A stretch of DNA of 32,998 nucleotides from Lysobacterales bacterium (GTDB taxonomy: Bacteria > Pseudomonadota > Gammaproteobacteria > Xanthomonadales > SZUA-36): assembly GCA_029287515.1 (NCBI GenBank), contig JARFQZ010000216.1:1-32998 (forward strand), in the 5' to 3' direction. Shown here piece by piece: positions 23,158-32,998 of the stretch (the stretch's first letter is position 1; the number at the start of each line of letters is the position of its first letter). The translations under genes and the position numbers were made by a program. Below the pieces are notes generated by a model. That model was not told the origin of the DNA. It made no database searches and saw only the letters and a program-made list of their open reading frames with translations.

Positions 23158-25232
23158 CTGCAAAGAACAAGGCCGATCTCCTGATCGAACTGGGCTGCGA
23201 GGAACTGCCCCCCAAGGCCCTGGACAAGATCAGGCAATCCTTTTTCGAGAGGGTGCTCGAAGGTCTCGAAAAGAACAGCATCAGCCTGGATCGTCAATCC
23301 AGCCGTTCTTACTCAACACCCCGCCGCCTGGCTTTATTGATTGCCGGCGTTGCTTCCCGGCAACCGGACCTGGACCAGGAGCGGCGCGGCCCGGCTGTCA
23401 AGGCCGCTTTTGACGATGAAGGAAATCCAACCGGTGCAGCCCTGGGTTTCGCCCGTTCCGTGGGCAAGGATGTCTCAGAGCTCGAAACCATCAGTAACGA
23501 CAAAGGCGAATGGCTGTATGCGCGCACTCAACAGGCCGGCAAACCGCTTGGGGATTTGATCTACCCCATTCTTGAACAGGCCGTTAAGCAATTACCGGTA
23601 CCCCGACCGATGCGCTGGGCCAGCCATGATTTCAGTTTTGTACGTCCCGTGCACTGGCTGGTCGTTCTCCATGGTGAGCGGTTGATCGAAGGCTCATTGC
23701 TCGGCCAGCAGGCCGGAAAGCAGACCCGAGGACACCGGGTTCATTCAGCAGGTCCACATACGATTCCCTGCAGCAGTGAATACCTGGAAGTATTGCACGC
23801 AGCATATGTTTTAGCTGACCAGGACATTAGAAAATCACGAATCGAAGAAAGCCTGAAGATGGCTGATCCTTCGGTCCACATCGACAGTCGGCTCCTCGAC
23901 GAAGTCAACAACCTGGTCGAATGGCCGGTAGCCGTTACCTGTTCGTTCGAAAAGGAATTTCTCGACGTACCGCACGCTGCATTGATTGCAAGCATGCAGG
24001 ACCATCAAAAGTTTTTCCCTGTTAAAGACAGCAACAATCCGGAACGGGTCAGTAATCAATTCATCGCCATTTCCAACATCGAAAGCACTGATACCGCCGC
24101 TGTCCGGGAAGGTTATGAAAGGGTGATCAGGCCACGCCTGGCAGATGCCCGTTTCTTTCTGGAGCAAGACAAGAAAAAGCCCCTGGATTCACTGGTTCCA
24201 CTTCTGGACCGCGTAATTTTTCAAAAGGATATAGGGACAGTTGGAGACAAATCACGACGGATGTCTTCTATTTCAGAGAGGTTAGGGGATATTTTATCGC
24301 TTGGCTCCGAGCACGCTTCCAGGGCGGCTCTTCTTTCAAAATGTGATTTGATGACACTGATGGTTGGCGAATTTCCTGAGCTCCAGGGGACGATGGGGCA
24401 GCAATATGCGCTTCTTTCCGGCGAAAGCCCGGAGGTGGCTACAGCCATCGGTGAACATTACAGTCCCCGCTTTTCCGGTGACGTGATTCCCGGGTCGATA
24501 GACGGAAAACTGGTCAGTCTTGCCGATCGTATCGATACCCTTGTCGGCATCTTCGCTGCTGACCTTCGGCCCAGTGGAAACAAGGATCCCTTCGCTCTTC
24601 GCCGATCCGCGCTTGGAATGGTAAGGATTCTGATCGAAGCGGACCTCGAGATTGAACTCGACCGACTGATCGCCATCGCCTGCCACGAACTATCAGGCCA
24701 ACTTGAAATCAAACCCGATCTTTTGAAAGATGTTCGCGATTTTATCGTGGACAGACTGAGAGGATACTACCGGGACCTGGGACATGGTACGGAATTGATC
24801 AATGCCGCACTGGCCTCCTCGTGGGACACCCTGCCGGACCTGGATAAGCGCCTCAGGGCATTGTCTGCTTTCATGGGCCAAAATGAAGCCGCCAGCCTGG
24901 CAGCATCAAACAAGCGAATTGGAAATATTCTCAGGAAAACCGAAGACCGTTTTTCGAAGAAGATAGACGACAATCTTTTTGTTTTCGAAGAAGAACGTGT
25001 TCTTTTCAACGAAATTAATCGGCTAGAAGAAGCCGTGCTTCCGCTGCTTGAAAAGGGTAACTACGTCGACAGCCTGAGGCTTCTTGCCGGCCTTAAAGAA
25101 CCGGTAGACGCCTTTTTCGATGCTGTGATGGTCATGGACGAAGACGTGGCCCTGCGGCTGAACCGATTGTCGCTACTGTCAAACCTCAAGTTACTTTTTG
25201 ACCGGATTGGCGACCTCTCTGTGCTTGCCTGA
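23154..25232 (+). CDS. glyS: Glycyl-tRNA synthetase beta subunit
   Basis: A 692-aa GlyS, the beta subunit that recognises and binds tRNA-Gly (E. coli 689 aa). Recognised by the N-terminal [18 protein letters not shown], the [11 protein letters not shown] block, [30 protein letters not shown], the HD-like central segment and a C-terminal DALR-type anticodon-binding region ([20 protein letters not shown]). Its end converges on gyrB with only 3 bp between the stop codons and no hairpin terminator, so the two transcripts must overlap or rely on Rho. Confidence 0.98.
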   Translation: MTAKNKADLLIELGCEELPPKALDKIRQSFFERVLEGLEKNSISLDRQSSRSYSTPRRLALLIAGVASRQPDLDQERRGPAVKAAFDDEGNPTGAALGFARSVGKDVSELETISNDKGEWLYARTQQAGKPLGDLIYPILEQAVKQLPVPRPMRWASHDFSFVRPVHWLVVLHGERLIEGSLLGQQAGKQTRGHRVHSAGPHTIPCSSEYLEVLHAAYVLADQDIRKSRIEESLKMADPSVHIDSRLLDEVNNLVEWPVAVTCSFEKEFLDVPHAALIASMQDHQKFFPVKDSNNPERVSNQFIAISNIESTDTAAVREGYERVIRPRLADARFFLEQDKKKPLDSLVPLLDRVIFQKDIGTVGDKSRRMSSISERLGDILSLGSEHASRAALLSKCDLMTLMVGEFPELQGTMGQQYALLSGESPEVATAIGEHYSPRFSGDVIPGSIDGKLVSLADRIDTLVGIFAADLRPSGNKDPFALRRSALGMVRILIEADLEIELDRLIAIACHELSGQLEIKPDLLKDVRDFIVDRLRGYYRDLGHGTELINAALASSWDTLPDLDKRLRALSAFMGQNEAASLAASNKRIGNILRKTEDRFSKKIDDNLFVFEEERVLFNEINRLEEAVLPLLEKGNYVDSLRLLAGLKEPVDAFFDAVMVMDEDVALRLNRLSLLSNLKLLFDRIGDLSVLA

Positions 25233-25235
25233 AAC

Positions 25236-27755
<2,520 letters not shown>

Positions 27756-27757
27756 CT

Positions 27758-27766
27758 ATTATAGCA
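27758..27766 (-). promoter_or_regulatory. Extended -10 promoter of gyrB, overlapping the recF stop codon
   Basis: On the minus strand the sequence reads TGCTATAAT, a perfect extended -10 (TGnTATAAT), 120 bp before the gyrB ATG. The TAA of recF lies inside it. The hexamer at the -35 position (ACATGG) is poor, as is common with extended -10 promoters, and it overlaps the neighbouring parS site. Confidence 0.55.
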
Positions 27767-28820
27767 TTTCCTGCACCTGACCATGTTTCACGTGGAACAT
27801 TTTATGATCGAGTTCGGGTACCATCTTTCGGGTTCCTGATACCCAAACCTGGCCACCGATTTGCATCGCCCGTTGCAGAACGCTCTCATAGTGTTCGTCG
27901 TCAAATTCAGAAGCGAGGTCGTCGAGAAGAAGAATCGGCACCCTGTTATGCTTAGCGAGGATTTCTGCCTGAGATAGTAAAAGCGCCGCTGCAAGAATTT
28001 TCTGTTCACCCCGGGACAGGACCGCCTTAGCCGCCGCTTCCCGGTAAATCAATGAAATATCCGCGCGGTGCGGTCCGGAACCGGATAACCCGCGGACCAG
28101 GTCGTTTTCCCTGCATTCTTCGAGTGCCACTGCCAGAGAATCCCTGTTCCAGCCTTCCTTGTACTCTATCCGTACCTTTTCCAGGCCCGAACTGAGTTCC
28201 TCAAGAAGATATTTAACTTTGCTGGCGATTTCACTTGAATGTAAGCGCCGCAGACGTCCGAGTTTTATTCCGACCTCCGAAAAAACAACATCCATGCTAT
28301 CAAGAAGTTCTGACTGTCTGAACCTTAAAGCAGCGTTTCTTTGCTTCAATATTTTTGAAAAATCCCGCCAAACCTTTAAAAAATCCTGTTCCACGTGAAA
28401 CACTCCCCAATCGAGAAACTTTCTCCTGATTTCCGGTGCGCCACTGACCAATAGATGGCTGTTTGGCTCCATGAGAACCAGGGGCAATACACGAGTTAAC
28501 TGACTCAGTTGGGAAAGATCCTGGCCGTTCTTTCGCGCTCTCCAGTGCCTTTTCGAGCGTTGAAGGCCCAATTTGTACGTTCTGTTGTCTTTGCCGTATA
28601 GATCTGCGAAAACATTGAAGGTTTCGCCGCTTTTACCAATCAACTCGGCGGCATGCTTCGTTCTGAAAGATCTGCCGCGAGACAGGACCACGATTGACTC
28701 GAGGACGCTGGTTTTACCGGCTCCGTTAGGGCCATACAACAGATTGAGCCCCGGATGAGGCTCAATTTCAACGCTCTGCAGGTTTCTGAGATTGTTTATC
28801 TGGAGCTTGGTTATTCTCAA
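27759..28820 (-). CDS. recF: DNA replication/repair protein RecF
   Basis: A 353-aa SMC-like ATPase that loads RecA at gaps with RecO and RecR. Walker A is GPNGAGKTS at about residues 30-38. The mid-region has KFLDWGVFHVEQDFLKVWRD and LKQRNAAL as in E. coli RecF. The ABC signature is LSRGEQKIL and Walker B is ILLLDDLASEFDD. The start is TTG (MRITKLQINNLRNL), 19 bp after the dnaN stop, with no clear Shine-Dalgarno; no ATG or GTG is available in frame nearby. Two ParB-binding parS sites are embedded in the coding sequence, each encoded through a Phe-His-Val tripeptide (FHVKHG and VFHVEQ). Confidence 0.96.
   Translation of the reverse strand: MRITKLQINNLRNLQSVEIEPHPGLNLLYGPNGAGKTSVLESIVVLSRGRSFRTKHAAELIGKSGETFNVFADLYGKDNRTYKLGLQRSKRHWRARKNGQDLSQLSQLTRVLPLVLMEPNSHLLVSGAPEIRRKFLDWGVFHVEQDFLKVWRDFSKILKQRNAALRFRQSELLDSMDVVFSEVGIKLGRLRRLHSSEIASKVKYLLEELSSGLEKVRIEYKEGWNRDSLAVALEECRENDLVRGLSGSGPHRADISLIYREAAAKAVLSRGEQKILAAALLLSQAEILAKHNRVPILLLDDLASEFDDEHYESVLQRAMQIGGQVWVSGTRKMVPELDHKMFHVKHGQVQEML
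27784..27799 (-). other. parS: parS centromere site in the 3' end of recF
   Basis: On the minus strand it reads TGTTCCACGTGAAACA, matching the ParB/Spo0J consensus TGTTNCACGTGAAACA at all 16 positions. It is encoded in RecF as MFHVKH near the C-terminus. It would nucleate ParB for chromosome segregation. It begins 18 bp from the gyrB -10 and overlaps that promoter's -35 position. Confidence 0.85.
28387..28402 (+). other. parS: parS centromere site in the middle of recF
   Basis: Reads TGTTCCACGTGAAACA on the plus strand, 16/16 to the parS consensus and identical to the other site in opposite orientation, 603 bp away. In RecF it encodes VFHVEQ, at a place where E. coli RecF has CFHNEP. ParB binding here would place the centromere about 1.6 kb from the candidate oriC. 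Confidence 0.85.
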
Positions 28821-28839
28821 TAAACAAACACTTACATGG

Positions 28840-29940
28840 TCAGAGTTTCAATGGCATCACGACATGCTTGTCCCTGCCACCAGCCTCGCTGGATATGAGA
28901 CAGCTGCTGTTTGCGTCTTTCAGAGCCAGCACAACAGAGTTTCCTTCAATCGCGCTCAAAGCATCGAGAAGGTAAGTGACGTTGAAACCAATGGCAATAT
29001 GCTCAAAATTAAGCTCTGCTTCCAGTTCTTCGATGGCTTCTTCATGTTGCGGGTTGTGGGCCACGATTTTCACCGAATCCGTCGAAGCTTCCAGTCTCAC
29101 ACCTTTATATTTTTCGTGTGAAAGAATGGATGCCCTCTGCAAGGCCAACATGAAACTCTGGCGATCCAGCTTTATGTGTTTATCCGTGCCCTTTGGGATT
29201 ACCGCCAGGTAATCCGGAAACCGGCCATCGATCAGTTTGGATGTGAAAATCATGTTTTCCTTGACAAGCCGTATATGGTTCTTACCCAGGGCCAGTTCGA
29301 CCACATCATCACTTTCTGACAGCATCCTGGAAAGCTCAAGCACCCCCTTCCTGGGCACAATCATCTGCCGGTCCTGAGCAATGCCCAGGTCACTCTCGAG
29401 GTCGCAAACCGCCAAGCGGTGTCCATCGGTAGCAACGGTCGTCAATGACCCGTTTTGAAACTCGAACAACAACCCGTTGAGATAATACCTGACGTCCTGA
29501 TTAGCCATGGAAAAGGATGTTTTATCGAGAAGTTTTTTCAATTCAACTTCTTGAATTTTAAGTGATTCTAGAGTTTCAACCTGGTCTGTGGCAGGAAACT
29601 CGGTCGCAGGGAGCGTCGAGAGCGTGTATCGCCCTCTTCCGGAAGAGATTAAAAGTTTGTCGCCTTCCAGAGAAGCGGTGATGTTTACGCCTTCAGGGAG
29701 TTTCCTGACAATATCCACAAGCTTTCTTGCAGGTACCGTGACCTCACCCTCCTGAGGAATGTCCGCTTCCACTACGGCGATCAATTCCACTTCCATGTCC
29801 GTACCTGTAACCGATAGGCGGCCCCCTTGTGCTGAGATAAGAAAGTTGGCCAATACGGGTAATGTCTGCCTGCGCTCAACAACACCCACGACCTGGCTGA
29901 TGGGTTGAAGCAGGGCTTCCTGTTGAATACTGAATTTCAT
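28840..29940 (-). CDS. dnaN: DNA polymerase III beta sliding clamp
   Basis: A 366-aa DnaN, identical in length to E. coli beta, the ring that tethers DNA polymerase III to template. Recognised by MKFSIQQEALLQPISQVVGV, ERRQTLPVLANFLI, the central VRYYLNGLLFEF and TDGHRLAVCD, FPDYLAVIP, and the C-terminal VVMPLKL hydrophobic-cleft tail. The three-fold repeat of the clamp is intact. The ATG at 29940 lies directly beside the AT-rich part of the candidate origin. It is the second gene of dnaA-dnaN-recF-gyrB. Confidence 0.98.
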   Translation of the reverse strand: MKFSIQQEALLQPISQVVGVVERRQTLPVLANFLISAQGGRLSVTGTDMEVELIAVVEADIPQEGEVTVPARKLVDIVRKLPEGVNITASLEGDKLLISSGRGRYTLSTLPATEFPATDQVETLESLKIQEVELKKLLDKTSFSMANQDVRYYLNGLLFEFQNGSLTTVATDGHRLAVCDLESDLGIAQDRQMIVPRKGVLELSRMLSESDDVVELALGKNHIRLVKENMIFTSKLIDGRFPDYLAVIPKGTDKHIKLDRQSFMLALQRASILSHEKYKGVRLEASTDSVKIVAHNPQHEEAIEELEAELNFEHIAIGFNVTYLLDALSAIEGNSVVLALKDANSSCLISSEAGGRDKHVVMPLKL

Positions 29941-30100
29941 AAGCGCCTTCCTGTAGAGTAATTATTTATATATTTATATTTAAAAATTGTAGTAGTAATA
30001 AGCCTGGTGGATATGTAAATAAACAACTTTTGTCTTTAAAATTCAGTGAATTGCTTCCCGGAAACAAGAGCATATCAAGACTGTTTACCTGTTTACAGCC

Positions 30101-30109
30101 TGTGGATAA
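30101..30109 (-). promoter_or_regulatory. DnaA box (9/9)
   Basis: TGTGGATAA on the plus strand is the exact complement of the consensus TTATCCACA. It lies between the tandem CTGTTTAC repeat and the second perfect box in the dnaA-dnaN spacer. Confidence 0.8.
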
Positions 30110-30135
30110 AAATGGGTACATATTTGATCCACCAC

Positions 30136-30144
30136 TTATCCACA
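30136..30144 (+). promoter_or_regulatory. DnaA box (9/9)
   Basis: TTATCCACA, exact consensus, in opposite orientation to the box at 30101 with 26 bp between them. It is preceded by TTGATCC, whose GATC is one of two in the spacer. Confidence 0.8.
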
Positions 30145-30187
30145 CCTTTTACAAATTTTGATCACAAACTTATCCTTCTGCTGGTCG

Positions 30188-31498
30188 TCAGCCGGTTAAA
30201 GAGCGGACCAGTTTTGCTTTATCTTCGCGAATTCTCCCATCCGTATCGCACAATTCGTCGATTTTGCGACAGGCATGCAAAACGGTAGTGTGATCTCGTC
30301 CACCGAAGGCATCTCCGATCTCCGGCAAACTATGTTCTGTGAGCTCCTTGCATAAAGCCATGGCTACCTGCCGTGGCCGAGCTATCGTTCTCGGACGACG
30401 CCTGGACAAAAGATCAGAGACCCTCAGCTTGTAGTATTCAGCGACCGCTTTTTGAATATTTTCGATCGTAATCAGGCGGTCATGAACATGAAACAGTTCT
30501 CTGAGGACCTCCCGGGCGAAATTTTCCGTAATCGGCCGCCCGGTGAAACGTGCATTTGCGAACAGAGTATTGAGTGCGCCTTCAAGATCCCTTACGTGCG
30601 AGCGGACCCTTCTTGCTACCAGGTAAGCAACCGCTTCATCGAGAAAGACATCCCTTTCCTGGGCCTTGTTCATCAGGATAGCGACACGGGTTTCAAAATC
30701 CGGGGGCTCGATTGAGACGGTCAACCCCCAGCCGAAACGTGACCTCAGTCGAGCCTCAATACCATCAACTTCTTTGGGGTAACGGTCACAGGTCAAGATG
30801 ATTTGCTGTTGACTATCAAGCAAGGCATTGAAAGTATGGAAAAATTCTTCCTGTGTACGGTCTTTTCCAGCGAAAAACTGGACGTCATCGATCAGGAGGG
30901 CGCCTGCGGTGCGGTAGTGCTGCTTGAATGCTTCAATCCGGTCCCCCCTCAGTGCACTGATCATTTCGCTGACAAACTGCTCTGAGCCCAGATAGATCAC
31001 CTTGGAATCGGGGTTTCGTTTATGGAGCAGGTTGCCGGCAGCGTGTAACAAGTGGGTTTTACCAAGACCGGTGCTGCCGTAAATCACCAGGGGGTTGTAG
31101 GCTGTTCCGGGTTTCTTTGCAACCTGCTGGGCGGCTGCATACGCGAGTTCGTTGGATTTACCCTGGACAAAATTCTTGAATCGGTAGCGGCGGTCCAGAC
31201 CGGTGTTGACACGTTTATGTTGTTGTTTAGGCTTGGTTTTGGCAGCAATAGCGGTGTTCTGTCTGCTGACATCTACGGCCACAGAATCGCGGGATGCGCC
31301 GAGATGCTCGAAGATATCGCGAATTCTCTCAAGGTGGTTTAAGGAAATGTAATCCCTTACGTATTCGTTGGGCGCAAGCAGCATCGTTCGACCCCGGGAC
31401 GACTTTGTTTGCAAAGGACGTATCCAGGTATTGAAATCTTCAGCCGGGAGCTCTCGCTCCAGGTGGTTCAAGCAGGTTTGCCAGTGTGTTTGGGGCAT
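30188..31498 (-). CDS. dnaA: Chromosomal replication initiator protein DnaA
   Basis: A 436-aa DnaA. Domain I at the N-terminus is MPQTHWQTCLNHLERELPAE and DFNTWIRPLQ. A short linker follows (about 80-105), then the AAA+ domain with Walker A GSTGLGKT (about 141-148), Walker B LLIDDVQFFAGK (from 201) and sensor residues in LTCDRYP and RLRSRFGWGL. Domain IV has the DnaA-box-binding helix-turn-helix GDAFGGRDHTTVLHAC. I prefer ATG 31498, which puts the conserved Trp at residue 6 as in E. coli. The alternative TTG at 31513 has AAAGG only 3 bases upstream. A perfect DnaA box 78 bp upstream of the ATG suggests autoregulation. Confidence 0.98.
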   Translation of the reverse strand: MPQTHWQTCLNHLERELPAEDFNTWIRPLQTKSSRGRTMLLAPNEYVRDYISLNHLERIRDIFEHLGASRDSVAVDVSRQNTAIAAKTKPKQQHKRVNTGLDRRYRFKNFVQGKSNELAYAAAQQVAKKPGTAYNPLVIYGSTGLGKTHLLHAAGNLLHKRNPDSKVIYLGSEQFVSEMISALRGDRIEAFKQHYRTAGALLIDDVQFFAGKDRTQEEFFHTFNALLDSQQQIILTCDRYPKEVDGIEARLRSRFGWGLTVSIEPPDFETRVAILMNKAQERDVFLDEAVAYLVARRVRSHVRDLEGALNTLFANARFTGRPITENFAREVLRELFHVHDRLITIENIQKAVAEYYKLRVSDLLSRRRPRTIARPRQVAMALCKELTEHSLPEIGDAFGGRDHTTVLHACRKIDELCDTDGRIREDKAKLVRSLTG

Positions 31499-31575
31499 TC
31501 CGGGATTTATCAAAAGCCTTTATCTTTAGCCGCAGAAACCAAGTCAGCGACCCCGAACGGTTAAGTCTAACCCGC

Positions 31576-31584
31576 TGTGGATAA
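31576..31584 (-). promoter_or_regulatory. DnaA box (9/9) in the dnaA-rpmH spacer
   Basis: TGTGGATAA, exact complement of TTATCCACA, in the 211-bp divergent spacer between dnaA and rpmH. A single box upstream of dnaA is the classic autorepression arrangement; it may also serve as an accessory origin site. Confidence 0.75.
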
Positions 31585-31619
31585 CTTGACCATCAGAATA
31601 AAGAGACGATTTGATAGCC

Positions 31620-31648
31620 TTGTTCGATGTACCTAAAAAAGTTATACT
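31620..31648 (+). promoter_or_regulatory. Candidate sigma70 promoter of rpmH-rnpA
   Basis: TTGTTC and TATACT are separated by exactly 17 bp, and the -10 ends 61 bp before the rpmH ATG. The -10 matches 5/6; the -35 keeps only TTG. This is the best sigma70-like pair in the spacer. Confidence 0.45.
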
Positions 31649-31709
31649 TCATCTCTTTTGTCGGCCATTTTACATGCCCGAAATACTAACACACTGAAGG
31701 ATTATCGAG

Positions 31710-31844
31710 ATGAAGCGTACATTTCAACCAAGCCTCCTCAAACGTGCCCGCCGACACGGTTTTCGCGCGCGCATGTCAACCCGCGCAGGTCAGGCCATTA
31801 TCAAAGCCCGTCGCGCGAAGGGAAGGAAGCGCCTTTCTGCCTGA
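31710..31844 (+). CDS. rpmH: 50S ribosomal protein L34
   Basis: A 44-aa, highly basic protein ([20 protein letters not shown], then [11 protein letters not shown], ending RKRLSA) with the invariant L34 sequence. It is not listed in the ORF track because of its size. GAAGGA lies 8 bases before the ATG. It is the first gene of rpmH-rnpA-yidC and divergent from dnaA, as in most bacteria. rnpA follows after 53 bp. Confidence 0.98.
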   Translation: MKRTFQPSLLKRARRHGFRARMSTRAGQAIIKARRAKGRKRLSA

Positions 31845-31897
31845 CACCGCACAGGTGAAGGCATTAACGCGTACTCGGCCGCAAGGGGCTGTCAAGC

Positions 31898-32257
31898 ATG
31901 TCACGCGCGGTATTTACAAAGCAGCAAAAACTAAACCAACCATCTGAATTTAAGCGGGTTTTTAGTAAGCCCGTGGTCTCATCCGACGACTGTTTCCGGG
32001 TTCTTGCGCGAGCAGGCCAGGGCAAGGCATCCAGGCTGGGTATGGCTGTCTCACGCCAAGTGGACAGGAAAGCGGTGGTCAGGAACAGGATCAAGCGGGT
32101 GATCAGAGAGAGTTTCCGTCAGCAATTTTCCGGCAACAATAAACGATTGGATATTATAGTCTTGCCCCGGCGGGAATCGGCCACCATGTGCAACATTGAA
32201 CTTTTTCGCTCTCTTCAGGGCCATTGGTCTCGGCTGGAAAGCCGGTTTGAGGTATAA
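31898..32257 (+). CDS. rnpA: Ribonuclease P protein component
   Basis: A 119-aa basic protein that assists the RNase P RNA in tRNA 5' maturation. The RNR motif AVVRNRIKRVIRESFRQQF is intact, and the N-terminal QQKLNQPSEFKRVFSKPVV aligns with other RnpA proteins. The C-terminal LDIIVLPRRESA strand is also typical. The ORF begins 53 bp after rpmH and ends 6 bp before yidC. The small gene yidD, which usually lies between rnpA and yidC, is absent. Confidence 0.96.
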   Translation: MSRAVFTKQQKLNQPSEFKRVFSKPVVSSDDCFRVLARAGQGKASRLGMAVSRQVDRKAVVRNRIKRVIRESFRQQFSGNNKRLDIIVLPRRESATMCNIELFRSLQGHWSRLESRFEV

Positions 32258-32263
32258 CGACAG

Positions 32264-32998
32264 ATGGGAAATCTAAGACCGGTACTGATCATCGGGCTGG
32301 TGTTCCTGGGCTACATGATCTGGGTTCAGTGGCAAAAGGATTATGGTCCGGCGCCAAAGCCTGCCGCCACGCAGACGCAGTCTCCGTCTGATACGGCGTC
32401 TGTTCCATCAATGGCGGAGGAGCGCGTGGCCGATGCGGTTGACCTTCCCACCCCGTCGGATCTTGGAACGTCAAGACCGGAAGGTAAGATTTCAGAGAAT
32501 TTAGAAGAAGTTCGTGACAAAAGGCAGCTTGTTTCTGTAAAAACAGATGTTCTTGAAGTGCAGATAGACCCGGTTGGCGGCACCCTGGTCTCCGCGATAT
32601 TGCTGGACTATCCCATCAAGCAGAAAGAGCCGGAAAACCTGGTCAACCTGCTGGCAGCATCCGGTGACCGGATGTTCATTGCCCAATCCGGACTACTGTC
32701 GCGCCAGCAGGCGCCAAATCACACCAGCACTTACCGGTCAGAAAAAGACACCTACGAGTTGTCTGATGGAACCGATGAGATCATCGTGCCATTGACGTGG
32801 GTTTCGGATGACGGCGTCGAGGTCACCAAGGCCTATGTGTTTCGGCGAGGTGCTTACGAAATCGATGTTCTGCACGATGTGGACAACCGCAGTGGTTCAG
32901 ATTGGACGGGAAGCCGGTACGACCAACTGCAACGATCGGTGCCCGGTGATGAAGAATCTGCCGGATTCACCAATCCATCAAGATACAGTTTTGAAGGC
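32264..32998 (+). CDS. yidC: Membrane protein insertase YidC (5' part, runs off the window)
   Basis: The frame is open from ATG 32264 to the window end (245 codons, 3' truncated) and is missing from the ORF track for that reason. The N-terminal signal-anchor helix (PVLIIGLVFLGYMIWVQW, about residues 6-23) is followed by a Pro/Ser/Ala/Thr-rich linker. Then comes the start of the periplasmic P1 domain (VKTDVLEVQIDPVGGTLVSA, LLDYP, later EVTKAYVFRRGAYEIDV) as in Gram-negative YidC. YidC inserts inner-membrane proteins alone or with SecYEG. The conserved five-helix core lies beyond the window. Confidence 0.95.
   Translation, partial: MGNLRPVLIIGLVFLGYMIWVQWQKDYGPAPKPAATQTQSPSDTASVPSMAEERVADAVDLPTPSDLGTSRPEGKISENLEEVRDKRQLVSVKTDVLEVQIDPVGGTLVSAILLDYPIKQKEPENLVNLLAASGDRMFIAQSGLLSRQQAPNHTSTYRSEKDTYELSDGTDEIIVPLTWVSDDGVEVTKAYVFRRGAYEIDVLHDVDNRSGSDWTGSRYDQLQRSVPGDEESAGFTNPSRYSFEG

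Larger units (their letters stand above)
29959..30144. other. oriC: Candidate oriC unwinding module (AT-rich DUE, DnaA-trio, DnaA boxes)
   Basis: In the 247-bp dnaA-dnaN spacer, plus strand left to right: an A+T stretch (29959-29989, 30 of 31 bases A/T); TAGTAGTAATAA (29990-30001), i.e. four DnaA-trio triplets when read 3' to 5' (AAT AAT GAT GAT); a short GC patch (GCCTGG); a 7/9 DnaA box GGTGGATAT (30006-30014); an 8-bp tandem repeat CTGTTTAC twice (30081-30096); then two perfect 9/9 boxes. The order and strand match the basal unwinding element described for bacterial origins. Activity is inferred. Confidence 0.65.

Noticed and set aside
22243-23163. 306-aa antisense ORF covering glyQ
   Set aside because: glyQ on the plus strand is unmistakable over its whole length; the antisense frame has no recognisable domain and is a codon-usage shadow.
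30179-30191. GCTG/CAGC hairpin at the end of dnaA as a terminator
   Set aside because: Four-base stem without a T-run, and the gene order argues for dnaA-dnaN readthrough or origin function there.

Overview
The window is about 33 kb of gammaproteobacterial chromosome spanning the replication origin. Evidence for a Gram-negative gammaproteobacterium is the dnaA-dnaN-recF-gyrB block divergent from rpmH-rnpA-yidC, glyQS next to that block, two-subunit GlyRS, CmoA/CmoB, GlnE, Kdo transferase WaaA, an O-antigen ligase and a TolC-type channel. I cannot assign a family. No tRNA, rRNA, CRISPR array, IS element or prophage gene was recognised, and no gene-free stretch exceeds about 250 bp.

Layout. 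(1) 1-1060: end of a phosphate-type ABC transporter operon with two tandem PstB-like ATPases, both with altered motifs. (2) 1080-4805: a DASS/SLC13 anion transporter (minus), then a CDF cation transporter and an MscS channel (plus, overlapping). (3) 4833-11578: glnE, a zf-CHCC zinc-finger protein, a GT4 glycosyltransferase, a WaaL-type O-antigen ligase and waaA, i.e. nitrogen control followed by LPS assembly. (4) 11559-13585 (minus): a PIMT-like methyltransferase and a TolC-family channel. (5) 13814-16876 (plus): ECF sigma factor, DUF3379 membrane protein (probable anti-sigma), DUF2333 protein, tiny lipoprotein, AmpD-like amidase; then a DUF2845 secreted protein (minus). (6) 17277-20009: an OmpR/CpxR-type response regulator and sensor kinase (minus) divergent from a Spy/CpxP-like periplasmic protein (plus), with an 11-bp-period direct repeat between them. 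(7) 20006-21689 (minus): cmoA-cmoB, tRNA wobble uridine modification. (8) 21860-25232: a truncated NfeD-like gene, glyQ and glyS. (9) 25236-31498 (minus): gyrB, recF, dnaN, dnaA. (10) 31710-32998 (plus): rpmH, rnpA and the start of yidC.

The most informative non-coding signals are around the origin. The dnaA-dnaN spacer holds an AT-rich stretch, four consecutive DnaA-trio triplets, a short GC patch and DnaA boxes in the order expected for an unwinding module. recF carries two 16/16 matches to the ParB centromere parS inside its coding sequence, and one overlaps the -35 position of a predicted extended -10 promoter for gyrB. Other points worth following are a dyad symmetry centred on the start codon of the DUF2333 gene, the remains of an OB-fold behind the stop codon of the NfeD-like gene, and the PstB pair whose lost motif residues would all fall in one composite ATP site.
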